This document shows positions 24,881 to 36,836 of a DNA stretch of 64,000 nucleotides, one piece after another. The stretch is from assembly GCA_964030785.1 (NCBI GenBank), contig OZ034968.1, forward strand, positions 48,197,230 to 48,261,229, in the 5' to 3' direction. Positions within the stretch are counted from its first letter, which is position 1, and each line of letters starts with the position of its first letter. The position numbers were made by a program, and so were the translations under genes. Below the pieces are notes generated by a model, which saw nothing but the letters and a program-made list of their open reading frames with translations, searched no databases and had not been told where the DNA came from. The stretch is from Siderastrea siderea. Its lineage: Eukaryota > Cnidaria > Anthozoa > Scleractinia > Rhizangiidae.

Positions 24881-24909
24881 GGTGATGATGATGATGATAA
24901 GATAAGATA
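24831..24909. repeat. (GAT)n/(GGT)n microsatellite
   Basis: Trinucleotide run switching from GAT to GGT and back. It gives a spurious polyaspartate/polyglycine open frame. Confidence 0.95.
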
Positions 24910-27900
24910 AATCTGATCACAGACCAACTACAAACTTGGCACTAGTTGCTTGAGCGGCCGACCTTAAAAAAGCTCTGATGACAGAAGAAAAGTTTTTTCA
25001 GTAAATATCCAAGTTCTAATGTGAGGTTGGAAGCAAAGCTAGATTTTCAAGAAATGAGCTACGCATAACTACAAAAGCAATATTGGGGGAAAACAAATTG
25101 CAACTCAAAAACACAAATTACTGAACTCACCGGTACATGACATGACGGGAATGTAAAGGGATTAGCTCTACAGAAACTAAGGTGCTGCGTAGGTGAGAGA
25201 GTAAAACTCTTCAATTTGATAACAACAGCGTTGACATAAGGTGCTCTGGGCACTGTAAGGCAGCCCGCACTGTAACGATTCAAAAGCCGACGTTTCCAGC
25301 GGTAGCTCTTCGGCAAAGCGAATCCAGGGCTTGGTATAGTTATGTGCGGTATGGAAGGAAGGGACTACCTTTACTGCAAGGACTTAGCAACGTAAGAAAT
25401 CAATCTGCATGGGGACATGGGATGAGCTGACTGGCTCAAAATGGTTTTCAGAGCAGTTTGGTTGAGCAGCTCGCGAGTGACCCGAATTTGCTGCCTTATT
25501 TCTGAAAAGCGTATCGTCAGAATACCGCAAAATCTGGTCAGGAGCCTTGTTATCGACTGTTTTATAGGTGCTCACGACGGTTTTACGAAATAAGACAAAA
25601 AGAGCAGAAAATTGAGTGAAACCTGGAAAACAACGTGGTTGCCATAATTTTTACCGGCAAGGCGTGCTCTCGCTTTACCATATAATGTCTACAAAACCGT
25701 TCCTTATCGCTTTGACTCTGATACATAAGTTACAAGACATATTTACCTTTGTTCCAGTAAGTGCGATTCTTTGTTGCTTTAATCCTTTTCGTAGTAATTT
25801 TGGCTAAATGCGCGTAGGTAAAATTCTAATAACTATTTGAATCACCGTTTGTTATAAAGGTTGTGTGGAGCCGATTTATCTAAAACTTGGTCCCTGAAAT
25901 CTTTGAGGTTCCAGCACCTGTTCAGAGTAATATGGAGGAAAAACGTCTTCTCATTTTCCTGATAATACGCATTGTCTTTGAAAACCACGTTCAAGAAAAT
26001 TGCTGAAAGTTTTCATATATTCGTATCGATCTCATTAAAAGCACGCTTTTGATAAACTTCAAGCATTCCTTTTTCAGCGTCTAAAATATCCCAGCAATCG
26101 AATGCTGTTGAGCAGCTAAACATTTGATTTCAAAACAGTTGCCCCTCACGCAAATAAATAGTATCGGGCCACCTTAAGTGTAGTAAGAAGTGTGAAGTGT
26201 TACTAAAACCGATCATGTCACGTTAAAAATCTGAAAGGAAAATCCTTCATAGCCAATCTTAACAAGTCGTGTTTTACGTGACTAGAACATTCGTTCACTT
26301 CTCAGTGCGTGACTAGTACGTCATGCATGATGAATGTGACAAACTGACAACGGAGGCAATGGAAAAGGACTGAGGCATTCTCATAAACACTCTTATCCTC
26401 AAAAAATGAATAAATTAGGGGAATGAAAAGAGTTCTTTTGTAGGCATATATTTTTACGTACATGCCTACATTTTTTTCTCTTTTGAAATCAATGCTTTCC
26501 AAAATTTGAATTGTCTAATATAGAAACTGATTGTTTGAGGTATATTTGGGTTTTACGATATTTCCTCACTTATTTATGCTTTTCATGTACAACGCAGGGC
26601 GTTTCGTAATGAGAAAGATAAGAGCAAAGAAAAATAATAGTAGCAACTAATTTACGGTCGGCCTCCTTTTACCGACACCTCACCTTCTTATATTATTTGC
26701 TTTTAATTGCTTTCGGGCAATTTCCTCGTTTTCAAAGTTATTTACTTTAATAGATTTATATTAAGCTTTTCCCTGCATGGAAACCTAACGAGAGAGTTAG
26801 CACTCTGGACTTTGAATCTAGGAAGCGTTCCAAGTTTGTTTTGAATGTTCTTTTAAAAAGTACAATTGATCACTGTACACTAGCTTGTAGAAATGAAAAG
26901 GCGGGCGCATGCAACCGATATAAACAAACAGTTCAAATAATCTTATTTCTCTCTTTTTCGTTTTCTGTGGTTACATTTTTTTAAAAAATACCTATTTATT
27001 GGGGTTATATTGTGTCATAAAATTATAAAGTGTTTCAGCTCAAAAAATAACAAAACACCAGTAAACTTAAGTGAAATATCTTTCTCGGGCTTTTTGGTAA
27101 CTAATCATTTAAGTTCATTTACCATTATACTTATTACAATCTTTAATAGGTGTTTTTCAGCTGCAGGGCGGATACCACGCAGCTCTTTACAACCTCTAAT
27201 TTCATTGGACCTGCTGCAGGATTAGAACAATGAGTGATCAGTCTCTTAACAAACTGTTTGTTTAAGGAGCACGTTCGCTCTCACTTTTTACCGACACTCG
27301 CATAAACAATCAGTTGCATCACCTTCATTAAAATCTTATTCTCGCTGTCGCAAATTGACACCTTTTGAGTTTCTTGTGATTAGCCCAACTTATACAGTTG
27401 GATTTAACTTGTTTCTTCAGCATAAAACCAAAATAGTTTTCAATACAAACTTTGTTTAAGTTAGTTAGCTTTTGAACTAGCGTTTTTACTTTCTCTATTG
27501 GAAATCGGACCTTAAGAAATTTTTCAGCGGTTTTGCAAAAATTTTCACAATGAATAGACCCTAGTTTTATTTAATATTCTTTTCTTCGTGGAACCCTCAA
27601 CAGCTGAAAGACACCTACTTTTTGCATATGAATAGTGCTTATCTTCCTAAAAACCAACCAAAAATAAAGCTGCCCTGTAAATCACTTTCATTCTTGTTTC
27701 ATTCTTGATTTATTCGATACTCTTCTGAGCTCTAGAGAAGGTTAGCTTCTACAAGAACAAAACTCAAGCGGAACACCAACTTTGGCGTGCACGTTCTCTT
27801 ACCAAATATGTCCCGTAACAGGGATAAAGAGTACCCAACTGAAAGATAATTTTCAATGGGCTCCTGCCTCATGACAGTAATATTTCCCAATGCGGACCTG

Positions 27901-28056
27901 ACGATAGTTCTTGAGTGCATTTCTTTGAAAAACATAATGTAGTCATATTCTCTGCTTTCATGTACATTTATGAGGACTTTCTGTATACGGCTTCTGTCAG
28001 ATCAGTAGTGGGCTGTACTCATGGGCCTGGATTGGGCCACACGGGACAGTCGCCAA

Positions 28057-28122
28057 GGGTACAGACATACAGACAGACAGGCAGACAAACAGGCAGACAG
28101 ACGGACAGACAGACAGAGAGTA
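28057..28122. repeat. (CAGA)n microsatellite
   Basis: Imperfect CAGA/CAGG tetranucleotide run. Confidence 0.9.
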
Positions 28123-28232
28123 CCTACTGGGGGCATTCGAACCTCGGGTCATTCACTTTTTTCTTGGCTTTGGTGACTTTCCTTGGTAATATATTCAATT
28201 GTAAAATACGACCCGAGAAATACACCAAATTC

Positions 28233-28274
28233 GAGATAAAATAAAGTCATGTATGTATGTATGTATGTATGTAC
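28233..28274 (+). repeat. retroelement-like 3' tail: GAGATAAAATAAAGT plus (GTAT)n
   Basis: The 15-mer GAGATAAAATAAAGT (28233-28247) is followed by a GTAT run. The same 15-mer followed by a GTTAT-type run occurs at 33981. A shared 3' block before short tandem repeats is how CR1/L2-type LINEs and their SINEs end. Confidence 0.45.
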
Positions 28275-28424
28275 GACCCAGCAAAGCCAGTTTCAGTTTT
28301 CACTTTGTCATTCATTGTTCTTCTCCACGTCATTCGTAATCTTCCCTTTGTTTCTCTTATACTTTTTTGTGATGCTTGTCTTTCTCTTTCTGAGAAATAA
28401 GAGAAAAAAGTAGCTTGCGTCTGG

Positions 28425-28890
28425 TGTAAGGTCACGTGACCCTAAATCGCATTTAACGAACACGGGAGCCCTGACGAACATAGCACTGCTATTTTGAACC
28501 AAGAAAAATGACCTGAGCTTTAGATTCAGGCAAACTGTCGCGCCTTGATCCTGTTACTTCTCAGATTTACCTTTTCAGAGTCGAAAGTTTCGAAAGGCAA
28601 GAGCTTTCGGTACCATCTCGGTAGCTTAAATACAACTTTGTTCACTAACATTTGTCACGTGACTATCGACTTTTGGTACTGATAATTCAACTTTATTGAC
28701 ACAGGGTAACCAATTGAGCTTGTAAGGCTGGTATCCAGAAAGGTTGTCCATGTCACGTGACAGAATGTTTTGGTAACTTGTAAGTAACTCGACCTTGGTT
28801 GAGGCTGGGGGCCTGGCAGATACAAACTTTCAGGAAATTTAATACCAGAACATGATCACGTGACAATAACCACTCATGGCCACGTAACAA
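28425..28890. repeat. degenerate ~100-bp repeats with conserved CACGTG palindromes
   Basis: TCACGTGA-type palindromes lie near 28432, 28654, 28751 and 28854, with a CCACGTAAC variant near 28882. The last two intervals are about 97 and 103 bp. The intervening sequence aligns only loosely (TTTTGGTA and GGG blocks recur), while the E-box core is kept. It could be a decayed satellite or a cluster of bHLH-ZIP (USF/MITF/TFEB-type) sites. Confidence 0.5.
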
Positions 28891-29553
28891 ATATCAATGA
28901 GCATCATTCATACCTGAGAAAACCTGTACCAAAAGCTTAAAACACTGAGATGCTGGGTCAAACACTTGCGTACTTGGAAATATTTCTACCAAAAGTGTGA
29001 TGGTTTAAAAGCAAAAGGTTGAATGCAAACAACTTAGAAAATAAAAAAGGGCACTTTTTTAAAGTTTTACGAATGCCGCCGTCTCACAATTGCCTCTTTT
29101 CCCCGCCCTTCTCCTTCTCCTTCTCCTCTTCTTTTGCTTCTTTCTTTGTCATGGCCAAGAGAGATTCTTAATTACAAAATCGATAATTAGTATCATTTTA
29201 TTTGACTGTTGTAGATTTACCCCTATACATTTTTGACGTTATCGTATTTTTATTAATTGCTACTCGTTACCGTTATAATTTTGCTTTAGTTCCTTAAGTA
29301 GTTTTTACTTTTCAGAGGACCTCCCTGAAAACTACTTGTAGTGACGGGAGCTTTCCTCACAAAAGATTCTGTTTATTTAATTATTTACATATTATTATTA
29401 TTATTATTATTACAAGTGAGACCGGAAAAGAATATTATAATTATTAGTTAATCATTAGTAATACACCTCTTATCAAATTAGAACCAGTGTTTCATAAATT
29501 TTAAATAAGCCTCTGTTGTAGGTAATATAAACTTAAATATCTAAGCAATTTAA

Positions 29554-30177
29554 GGTGGCTCCCTATAGTTTCATGACCACGCGCGTGCTGATGATGTGAG
29601 CTGTAGTAATCTGCGCGCGCTCACATAAAATCGTAGGTTTTTTCCTGATTTTTATGACGTCAGCATAGCCAAAAAAGGCAAAGTTAACAGTAAATTTTCT
29701 CGTGTTTCCTTCGGTGAATTTTTTTAAATTTTGCACATTTTGAGATACTAACGCTACCTTTCACATATTATTTTTTGGAAAAATTCTGTCAGAGCAATCC
29801 AGTTTAATAGTTAAAAGTAAGAAATCACGTGATATCGGTGAATCCGTCTGAACAACCCCATATTTTTTCCCGTGCAAAATGTTAGTCAGAATCATTTTCA
29901 CAAAATAGGAAAGTTTAAAAAAATTTCACCGAGGGAAAATAAAAATATTTCAGAAAAAAGACGAATTAATGGCAAATATCTGTCATCTTTTAGTTGCTTT
30001 GTTGCCATGACAACGGCCTATGCCTAAGAAGCAAAACCTGAAAAGTAAGGGTAATTATGTTGGTAACCTTACTGGTAAAATTCAGGAACAAAGATTGCAA
30101 GACAACAGAACTAGGGCTTCTTTTGCAAGTCTTGCCAGTTCGTATGGTCACTTTTGTAGAAACTCTAGGGAGCCACC
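29554..30177. mobile_element. 624-bp MITE with GGTGGCTCCCTA ends and TTAA target duplication
   Basis: The termini GGTGGCTCCCTA and TAGGGAGCCACC are perfect complements, flanked by TTAA on both sides (29550-29553 and 30178-30181). No transposase frame. TTAA duplication is known for piggyBac and Kolobok superfamilies; which one mobilised this element cannot be said from the ends alone. Confidence 0.8.
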
Positions 30178-30644
30178 TTAAATGCTTTATTCAATAAGTG
30201 ATTTGAAACCGGGTTACTATAGTGCAATACGTTTTCTACAGTGTAAGACGCTCTCATACTCATATTTTTCTCCTTATATGGTAAAATGACGCTATAGTTG
30301 AATGATGATGATTTGCTTGATTTTTCTTTCTTGACTGTCCAATAGTGGTAGTTACTCAGAAGGAGTAGCTTACTGGAGTTAATATGAAATATAATTTAAA
30401 TTACTGTAAAAGCTCTAATAGTCCTGCTCTCTAATACGCCTTCTTACCTACTACTTGCTAATTACAAATAAATTATTTGCTTATAATTATGTCATGACAT
30501 TGGGGCTTGAAAATTATTTCATGTTTCGACTGATGCCGGGTATTATTTTACTGCCAGAGGAAGATGCGAAGAAATGCAGCATTATGCATGTAATTACTTA
30601 CATGTAATTCAGGTGAATCAATTTATTCATCTATTTTAAGTACC

Positions 30645-30708
30645 AATCAGTCAATCAATCAACCACTCAACCAACTGGCTGATAAATCAGTCAATCAGCC
30701 AATTAAAA

Positions 30709-30777
<69 letters not shown>

Positions 30778-30808
30778 GTCAATCAATAAATCAATAAATA
30801 AATCAATC
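30645..30808. repeat. (TCAA)n microsatellite
   Basis: Pure TCAA in the middle, degenerate at both sides (TCAG and TAAA variants). Confidence 0.95.
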
Positions 30809-31177
30809 TGTGACTTCAGTGTTGCCAATGCGAATAACAAATGGTCCAGTAATGACAAGTGACTTTATTTGATACACAGATTATGACTCACTCTCTTACT
30901 ACCCCAGACCGTGATGGCAGTGGATCTCGAGACTTTACTTCTTTTTGGTTTGATAATTTGTCATCACTAAGCATTGTTACTGATTGCCATAATCTGGTAC
31001 CAAAGAAAAACAAAAGGAATAGCCTCTTCCTAAATCATTTCAGAATAGTCTGAAACCTAACAGGCAATGAACTGACAAAAAGGGATCAGACTGTGGTGAA
31101 TCAGTCAATCGATATAGGTTTCCCCATAAAGAGAATTCAATCAAATAAGTCTGACTCTTCATTCCTGGGATAGCAGT

Positions 31178-31195
31178 GGGGGGGGGGGGGGGGGG
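31178..31195. repeat. 18-base G homopolymer
   Basis: Uninterrupted G run, prone to sequencing error; it creates a polyproline frame on the minus strand. Confidence 0.9.
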
Positions 31196-31735
31196 ATACT
31201 CCCCCAAAAAAGATATGGGGCAGGGTGTGCTCATCAGATATTTTGAAGTAGAACCCTAAAAGGTGTACTCCAGGATTCATTCCATTTTCATACATCATCC
31301 ACTTAGTAGTACTGAGGGGTCAGTCAAACTAATCAATGACATCAAAATGTTAAGCAGAAAAAGACAAAAAAATAGATATCCTTATTTCAAAACTGCTCTT
31401 CAAATTTTTTATTTGAATTGATAAAGTGTGTCTGGGAATGTAGCTAAAAGTACAAATTTCTTAACCAAACCCTTAATAATAAACTGCCATATTTTCCTGA
31501 CATCAGGTTGATGGAATAAAAACCTGTAAGAAAAACAAAGCAGATTTTAATTATTGCAATTACCAATAGTAGGACAGTCAGTGTGCACGCGCCAGAGAAA
31601 AATGAGAGACTGCTCGTGGTCTATGAGAATGGTACCAAATTGGGCCGGTACGACTTCAGATCGACTCCAAATGCTTACCTCTGTTTACACGAAACGTATG
31701 AAACATGAAGCTAGTATAAAATAATTATCATCTTA

Positions 31736-32015
31736 GGCTGTGTTTACATGAGTGATTTCATCCCAAGATGACTTTCATATCGGTGTCTGGTCATTTACCT
31801 GTAAGTTTTTACATGGTTTGGAGCTGAAATGGTGTTTACCCTGGGACGATTTCATCCCGGTGCTGAAGACTGGGATGAAATCGTCCCAGGGTGAACACAT
31901 GTCAGCTCCAAATCACGTAAACATTTACAGGTAAATGACCAGACACCGCAATGAAAGTCACCCCGGGATGAGATAAAAGTCATCCCAGGATAAAGTCACT
32001 CATGTAAACAGGGCC
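31736..32015. mobile_element. PIF/Harbinger-like MITE, 280 bp
   Basis: The ends GGCTGTGTTTACATGAGTGA and (complement) GGCCCTGTTTACATGAGTGA are flanked by TTA on both sides (31733-31735 and 32016-32018). GGSCCTGTTTAC-like ends and a 3-bp TWA duplication are Harbinger traits. The arms pair along most of the length (GGGATGAAATCGTCCCAGGGT in the centre). Confidence 0.75.
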
Positions 32016-33597
32016 TTAGGCTGGTTTAACTCATCACTGCTGCTGAACCAATATGAATGACTCAGAACGGTTTGAAATCAGACTGGGGTGCCACTTAAGC
32101 ATGAACAGGGTTCCAATTGGTCTGAGATATTTGTTTTGGGTATGCACATTTAATAAGTGGCGTTGGAGCATTCCAAGCTGTTGGATAATAGATAAACTGG
32201 ATTTTTAAGGACGGGATGGTTGCGGACAATATTAACACAAACAGAGTTTAGATTGGTCTCAGGTAAACACTTCATGCCAGTCTGACTTTCAGACCGGTCT
32301 CATCTAAACAAAATCGTACCAGTCTGAGTTTGCACCAGTCTCATGAAATCAGGGCGTTACTGCCCCTGGGTCTCTGAGGATGCTGTTAAACATTCTTGAG
32401 GGCTGCTCGACTTTAGGCTAAGGGGGTGTTTACATAATACCAGCATGCCTTTCATTCTGGTACAAGTTCCTCCTGATTTCCTCTTGTTTCTCTGTATTTG
32501 TTTAATGATTACAGCACAAAATCTCATAACTGTACAAGTCATACCTGTGTGAGGTTGCCCCAGTAGTGGTACTGGGTCACAATAATCACTGTGGTACGGA
32601 AACCCATACATGGTATAACTGTTTGATTCCTTCTGCATTAAGTTTTAACCCTTTAACCATCAAGAATAAATCTTACATCACCGTGAAAAATAGATTTTGT
32701 AACTTAAGTGGGTATAAGGTTTTCATCACCTACCCCAATGGAAGTCTTGATGGAACACTCATGTAAATGTTGTGATTTACTTTTATCCTTGGTTCAACTT
32801 TTATTTTCCTTTGTGAGTATTAGGATTGCCAAATTTTCTTTTGCCGAAAAGGCTGTTTTAGCCACCCAGTCTTCTATGTGTTTACACGACAATATAAAAC
32901 AGATCATGCTCAAATTCCACACTACAGAAATTTGTGCTTGTTCTCACACACTTAAAGGCAGATGGTTCAAATATCTGGTATATTTGAATGATTTTAAAAC
33001 TGTTTAACTGTGCTTAATTATGTTTGACTGGGTTCAGAAATTGGAAGCAAACACTGCTGTATGCATATTATTGGTTTAATTGTGTTCAACTACCGAACCC
33101 AAATTAAACCGATCATTGCATTTGACCCAGTTCATTTTACTGAACAGTGAGATAGTACGTAAGCTGGGATAATTATATGATTGATATCTTCCATGTGCAT
33201 ACCTTCACTGCAAGAAAAGCTACATCACTGATCACTGCTGACATATACATGCCTAGTATAGATAAAAAAGGATCAGTGGAAACAACAACTTCAGGGCTAA
33301 AAATTGACAGTCTCCTGGTTGCCAGTAGCAATTTAAAACTGACCAGGGCCACTAAAAGATGAGGTTTGTTTTCATTGACATGTGACTTCAGTCTTACTTA
33401 GAGTTCTACAGTATGTGGTACTTTTTCCACATGATTACTGGCGAAATCCCTGGATAAAAGACTTACTTCTCACCCGCGTTGGGAGGGGTCTATTCAAGTA
33501 AATATCGTTTTAATTTTTTTTATTTAGACTAGAGGATTTTGAAAGCCACTTTATCTAAATGGCCTCGTCCACTATACTAAGCGAGCAAGTGAAAAGA

Positions 33598-33614
33598 CCC
33601 TGGGGACGAGGTTG
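33598..33614. repeat. isolated terminus of the CAACCTCGTCCCCAGGG MITE family
   Basis: CCCTGGGGACGAGGTTG is identical to the right-hand 17 bases of the complete element at 44530-44850. No matching full left end was seen nearby, so this is a truncated copy. Confidence 0.55.
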
Positions 33615-33980
33615 GAATTCAAGGATACTGGCCCGAGTTGCAATTCAATGATTCAAGCACTGAAGTTAATTTTTTACCCTGCAAATTATGGAACAACTTA
33701 ATCAGTAAAAGTAGAGGATGAGATGTACATAAAAATTACATCCACCTGCTTTGAACTCGATTATCTTAAGCATATTTTCCCAAAAGTGATCAACACATAA
33801 CTTTTAATAAAAGTTTTACATGTACCTAATTCGAAATTTAAATTTGCTGTTTGTCATCAAATCATGCCAACTATAGCTTTGAACCTTACTTAATCTAAGA
33901 AACATTCGTGAGTCATTAGATGTATATAAAAAAATTTGCAAGCAGTGAAGAAAAGCCCAGCTAATAAACAAATGGAGTTG

Positions 33981-34020
33981 GAGATAAAATAAAGTATGTT
34001 ATGTGTTATGTTATGTTGTT
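33981..34020 (+). repeat. retroelement-like 3' tail: GAGATAAAATAAAGT plus (GTTAT)n
   Basis: Second copy of the 15-mer seen at 28233, again followed directly by short tandem repeats (ATGTT/GTTAT). Probably the 3' end of a truncated LINE or SINE. Confidence 0.45.
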
Positions 34021-34546
34021 ATGAGATGTTTACAACACGAAAGCTTAAATGATGCTACACAAAAGAATTTAAGCTTATCTGCCATTATCAACATTAGAAG
34101 AATAGCCTGACCTTCTTGCTTTGAGCAATAGCTGTTTGAAACATTATTTTTAACAGCAACGCTGTAATTAAAGTTACTGAAAACATAAAGGATGCGATGC
34201 TACACTTTTACTTGGCCAACAAATAACATACAATTCACAGACGTTTGTACAAAAACTACATCACTTCATATAACGTTTATTTTAAGACTTACAAAACTTA
34301 ATAAACTTTAGTTACCAACCTAAGTGTCTATCTTTCGGCTTTTTGCTACCAGAATGAAAATGGCAAATTATTTAAGCACTGGACTAACGATAAACATGAA
34401 ACATTATATCACAATCATATAATTAACGTCACAATCATATAATTCTTTTAAGAAATTAACAAGAGATTATATACAAAATCAAGTGTAATACGTAGAGTAT
34501 ATACTCTAGTTATAGTTAACCCGTGTTAATGATAGATTTAGTAATA

Positions 34547-34555
34547 AAACCCATC
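34547..34555. repeat. left target-site duplication of the triplet
   Basis: AAACCCATC, repeated exactly at 38973-38981. Confidence 0.85.
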
Positions 34556-34823
34556 GGAAAGATTTCCGCACAGCTCCATACTTCATTATGCATGCAGAAT
34601 AAATTAATTATGCATGCGCTCTATTGTTTTTTAAGACAATGGCCCTTTGAATATATACATTGATAATTACTACTTACGTTTTCAATAAAAATGGATTTAG
34701 TTGCGTCTGCCTTTTTTTCTCTCTTCTCTCACTCCTTCTTTTTCGTTCCTCCTCTTTTCTTCTATTTTTCTCTTACCCAGTCCCTTACCAGTTTTTTCCT
34801 TTTTTTTTTCCTTTGGATTTACC

Positions 34824-34905
34824 CTCGGCTTGCCTCGAACTCTCACTCTTCATCTTACCTTTGGATTAGCTGTCCATCTACTATACCACTACACCACGGT
34901 GATTT
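34824..34905 (-). tRNA. tRNA-Ser(GCT)-like pseudogene, copy 1
   Basis: On the minus strand, TGGTGTAGTGG matches the Pol III A box and GTTCGAGGC the B box, about 46 bases apart. Between them GATGGACAGCTAATCC closely resembles the tRNA-Ser(GCT) anticodon arm, with A instead of the invariant T before the anticodon. A long variable region fits a serine tRNA. The T stem and acceptor pair poorly, so a functional tRNA is unlikely; a SINE-like head or a Pol III promoter relic is possible. Confidence 0.6.
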
Positions 34906-35287
34906 GTTGACATTTTCCCGGCGATAAATTATTTTTATGTTTAGCTACCAATCAACATTATTAAAATTCAACGAAATTTACATTTGAATTACTTATATTA
35001 CAAAGACACCTCACCTTTTAGACTTACTGCACGAAAAAATGATTTATTTTTGTCCAGCCATTGGTTCTCAGATGAACAAAAAGGCCACGCATTTCACTCT
35101 TCTGCTCGATCCAGTCTTCAGCGGCTGTGAAACGAAGGCTTGCTTCCTTGTTCCGGTAGAGCGCAGTGATAAAGATACACTTTTTGCCCATCATACGCGC
35201 ACACATCTTGCCAGGAACACGCGTGATGAGCGCCAAGTGGAAAGCTTATGATTACCTACAAAACGAGGGCTATATTCATCTCACAGT

Positions 35288-35362
35288 GAACTAGTACAGC
35301 TTAAACTTCGCAGACTTAGGCACCGAGGTTTGCCCCGCACAGGAACGTCCAAAGAACTCTAA
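35288..35362 (+). pseudogene. SAP-like coding fragment, copy 1
   Basis: One plus-strand frame reads ELVQLKLRRLRHRGLPRTG then TSKEL before a TAA. This resembles the SAP DNA-binding motif, whose consensus has a leucine helix, RGLP, TGT/SGT and K.EL. The same frame continues beyond the stop with coding-like text (NKDPFGNIIKPIFDLCEVRK) broken by more stops. It looks like a decayed host-gene fragment or an old transposon ORF. The motif call is from a short match and is tentative. Confidence 0.4.
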
Positions 35363-36297
35363 GAAAGCTACCTACAGGAGTGGATGTAGCATCAGCATTA
35401 TAACAAGGATCCTTTTGGCAACATTATCAAGCCTATCTTCGACCTTTGTGAGGTCCGCAAGGACGCATAAATGGTTCAGTTCTCGGAGTGCCACTTTATG
35501 CACCGTTCGTAATTCGGCCACGCTACATTTCAACAGGGAAAGCACGAATAAAATACGAAAGTTCCTGCTTCACAAGCATTGTCTCCATGTTAACAAGGAA
35601 AGCAAAAATGAAGAAATAAGTAAATAAAATAAAAAAAAAAACGACACAAGACACAAGAAGGGTAAGAAAACCTTTTATTTTTTAAATGTTATGTGGTTTA
35701 CGTTAACAAAATACGCGCTGTCCATAACCTCGTTTATGGCTAACCTTACGACTTAAATCCGCATTTTTTCTAACAATTTACACTCGAGACAGATTTAAAA
35801 ACACGGGAAAAGTGCACAAATTTTTAAAAAATTGCTCGATTTTCCGTATTTTTGACCCGAAATCCGTAAATTTTGTCTAAGCCCATATGGACTTAGAAAA
35901 AAAATATAAACTTTGTTGAACAAAAGGAGTCATTAGAAATGCGCATTAGAAATACGCGCTATTGTTTTCTTTAAACAAAGAGCTGTATGCATAATGAAGT
36001 ATGGGGCTGTGCGGAAATCTTGCCAAACCGGAAAGATTTCCGCACAGCTCCATACTTCATTATGCATGCAGAATAAATTAATTATGCATGCGCTCTATTG
36101 TTTTTTAAGACAATGGCCCTTTGAATATATACATTGATAATTACTACTTACGTTTTCAATAAAAATGGATTTAGTTGCGTCTGCCTTTTTTTCTCTCTTC
36201 TCTCACTCCTTCTTTTTCGTTCCTCCTCTTTTCTTCTATTTTTCTCTTACCCAGTCCCTTACCAGTTTTTTCCTTTTTTTTTTCCTTTGGATTTACC

Positions 36298-36379
36298 CTC
36301 GGCTTGCCTCGAACTCTCACTCTTCATCTTACCTTTGGATTAGCTGTCCATCTACTATACCACTACACCACGGTGATTT
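36298..36379 (-). tRNA. tRNA-Ser(GCT)-like pseudogene, copy 2
   Basis: Identical to copy 1, in the middle transposon unit. Confidence 0.6.
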
Positions 36380-36761
36380 GTTGACATTTTCCCGGCGATA
36401 AATTATTTTTATGTTTAGCTACCAATCAACATTATTAAAATTCAACGAAATTTACATTTGAATTACTTATATTACAAAGACACCTCACCTTTTAGACTTA
36501 CTGCACGAAAAAATGATTTATTTTTGTCCAGCCATTGGTTCTCAGATGAACAAAAAGGCCACGCATTTCACTCTTCTGCTCGATCCAGTCTTCAGCGGCT
36601 GTGAAACGAAGGCTTGCTTCCTTGTTCCGGTAGAGCGCAGTGATAAAGATACACTTTTTGCCCATCATACGCGCACACATCTTGCCAGGAACACGCGTGA
36701 TGAGCGCCAAGTGGAAAGCTTATGATTACCTACAAAACGAGGGCTATATTCATCTCACAGT

Positions 36762-36836
36762 GAACTAGTACAGCTTAAACTTCGCAGACTTAGGCACCGA
36801 GGTTTGCCCCGCACAGGAACGTCCAAAGAACTCTAA
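36762..36836 (+). pseudogene. SAP-like coding fragment, copy 2
   Basis: Same fragment in the second unit, with the same terminating TAA. Confidence 0.4.

Larger units (their letters stand above)
23292..28430. other. gene-poor region downstream of FGF-B
   Basis: AT-rich. No supported exon was found. Simple repeats lie at 24831-24909, 28057-28122 and 28247-28274. Confidence 0.5.
30178..31735. other. non-coding stretch with simple repeats
   Basis: Contains a (TCAA)n tract (30645-30808) and an 18-base G run (31178-31195). No gene recognised. Confidence 0.5.
32016..34546. other. no gene recognised; repeat fragments
   Basis: The segment 32030-32345 has recurring CAGTCTGA/GGTCTGAG words suggesting a decayed inverted-repeat element. 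A 17-bp MITE terminus lies at 33598 and a retroelement-like tail at 33981. Nothing else supported. Confidence 0.4.

Noticed and set aside
24668..24910. Acidic protein with aspartate and glycine runs
   Set aside because: The runs are a GAT/GGT microsatellite read in frame.
34824..34905. Functional tRNA-Ser gene
   Set aside because: The anticodon loop lacks T33, T-stem and acceptor pairing is poor, and the sequence lies in a transposon.
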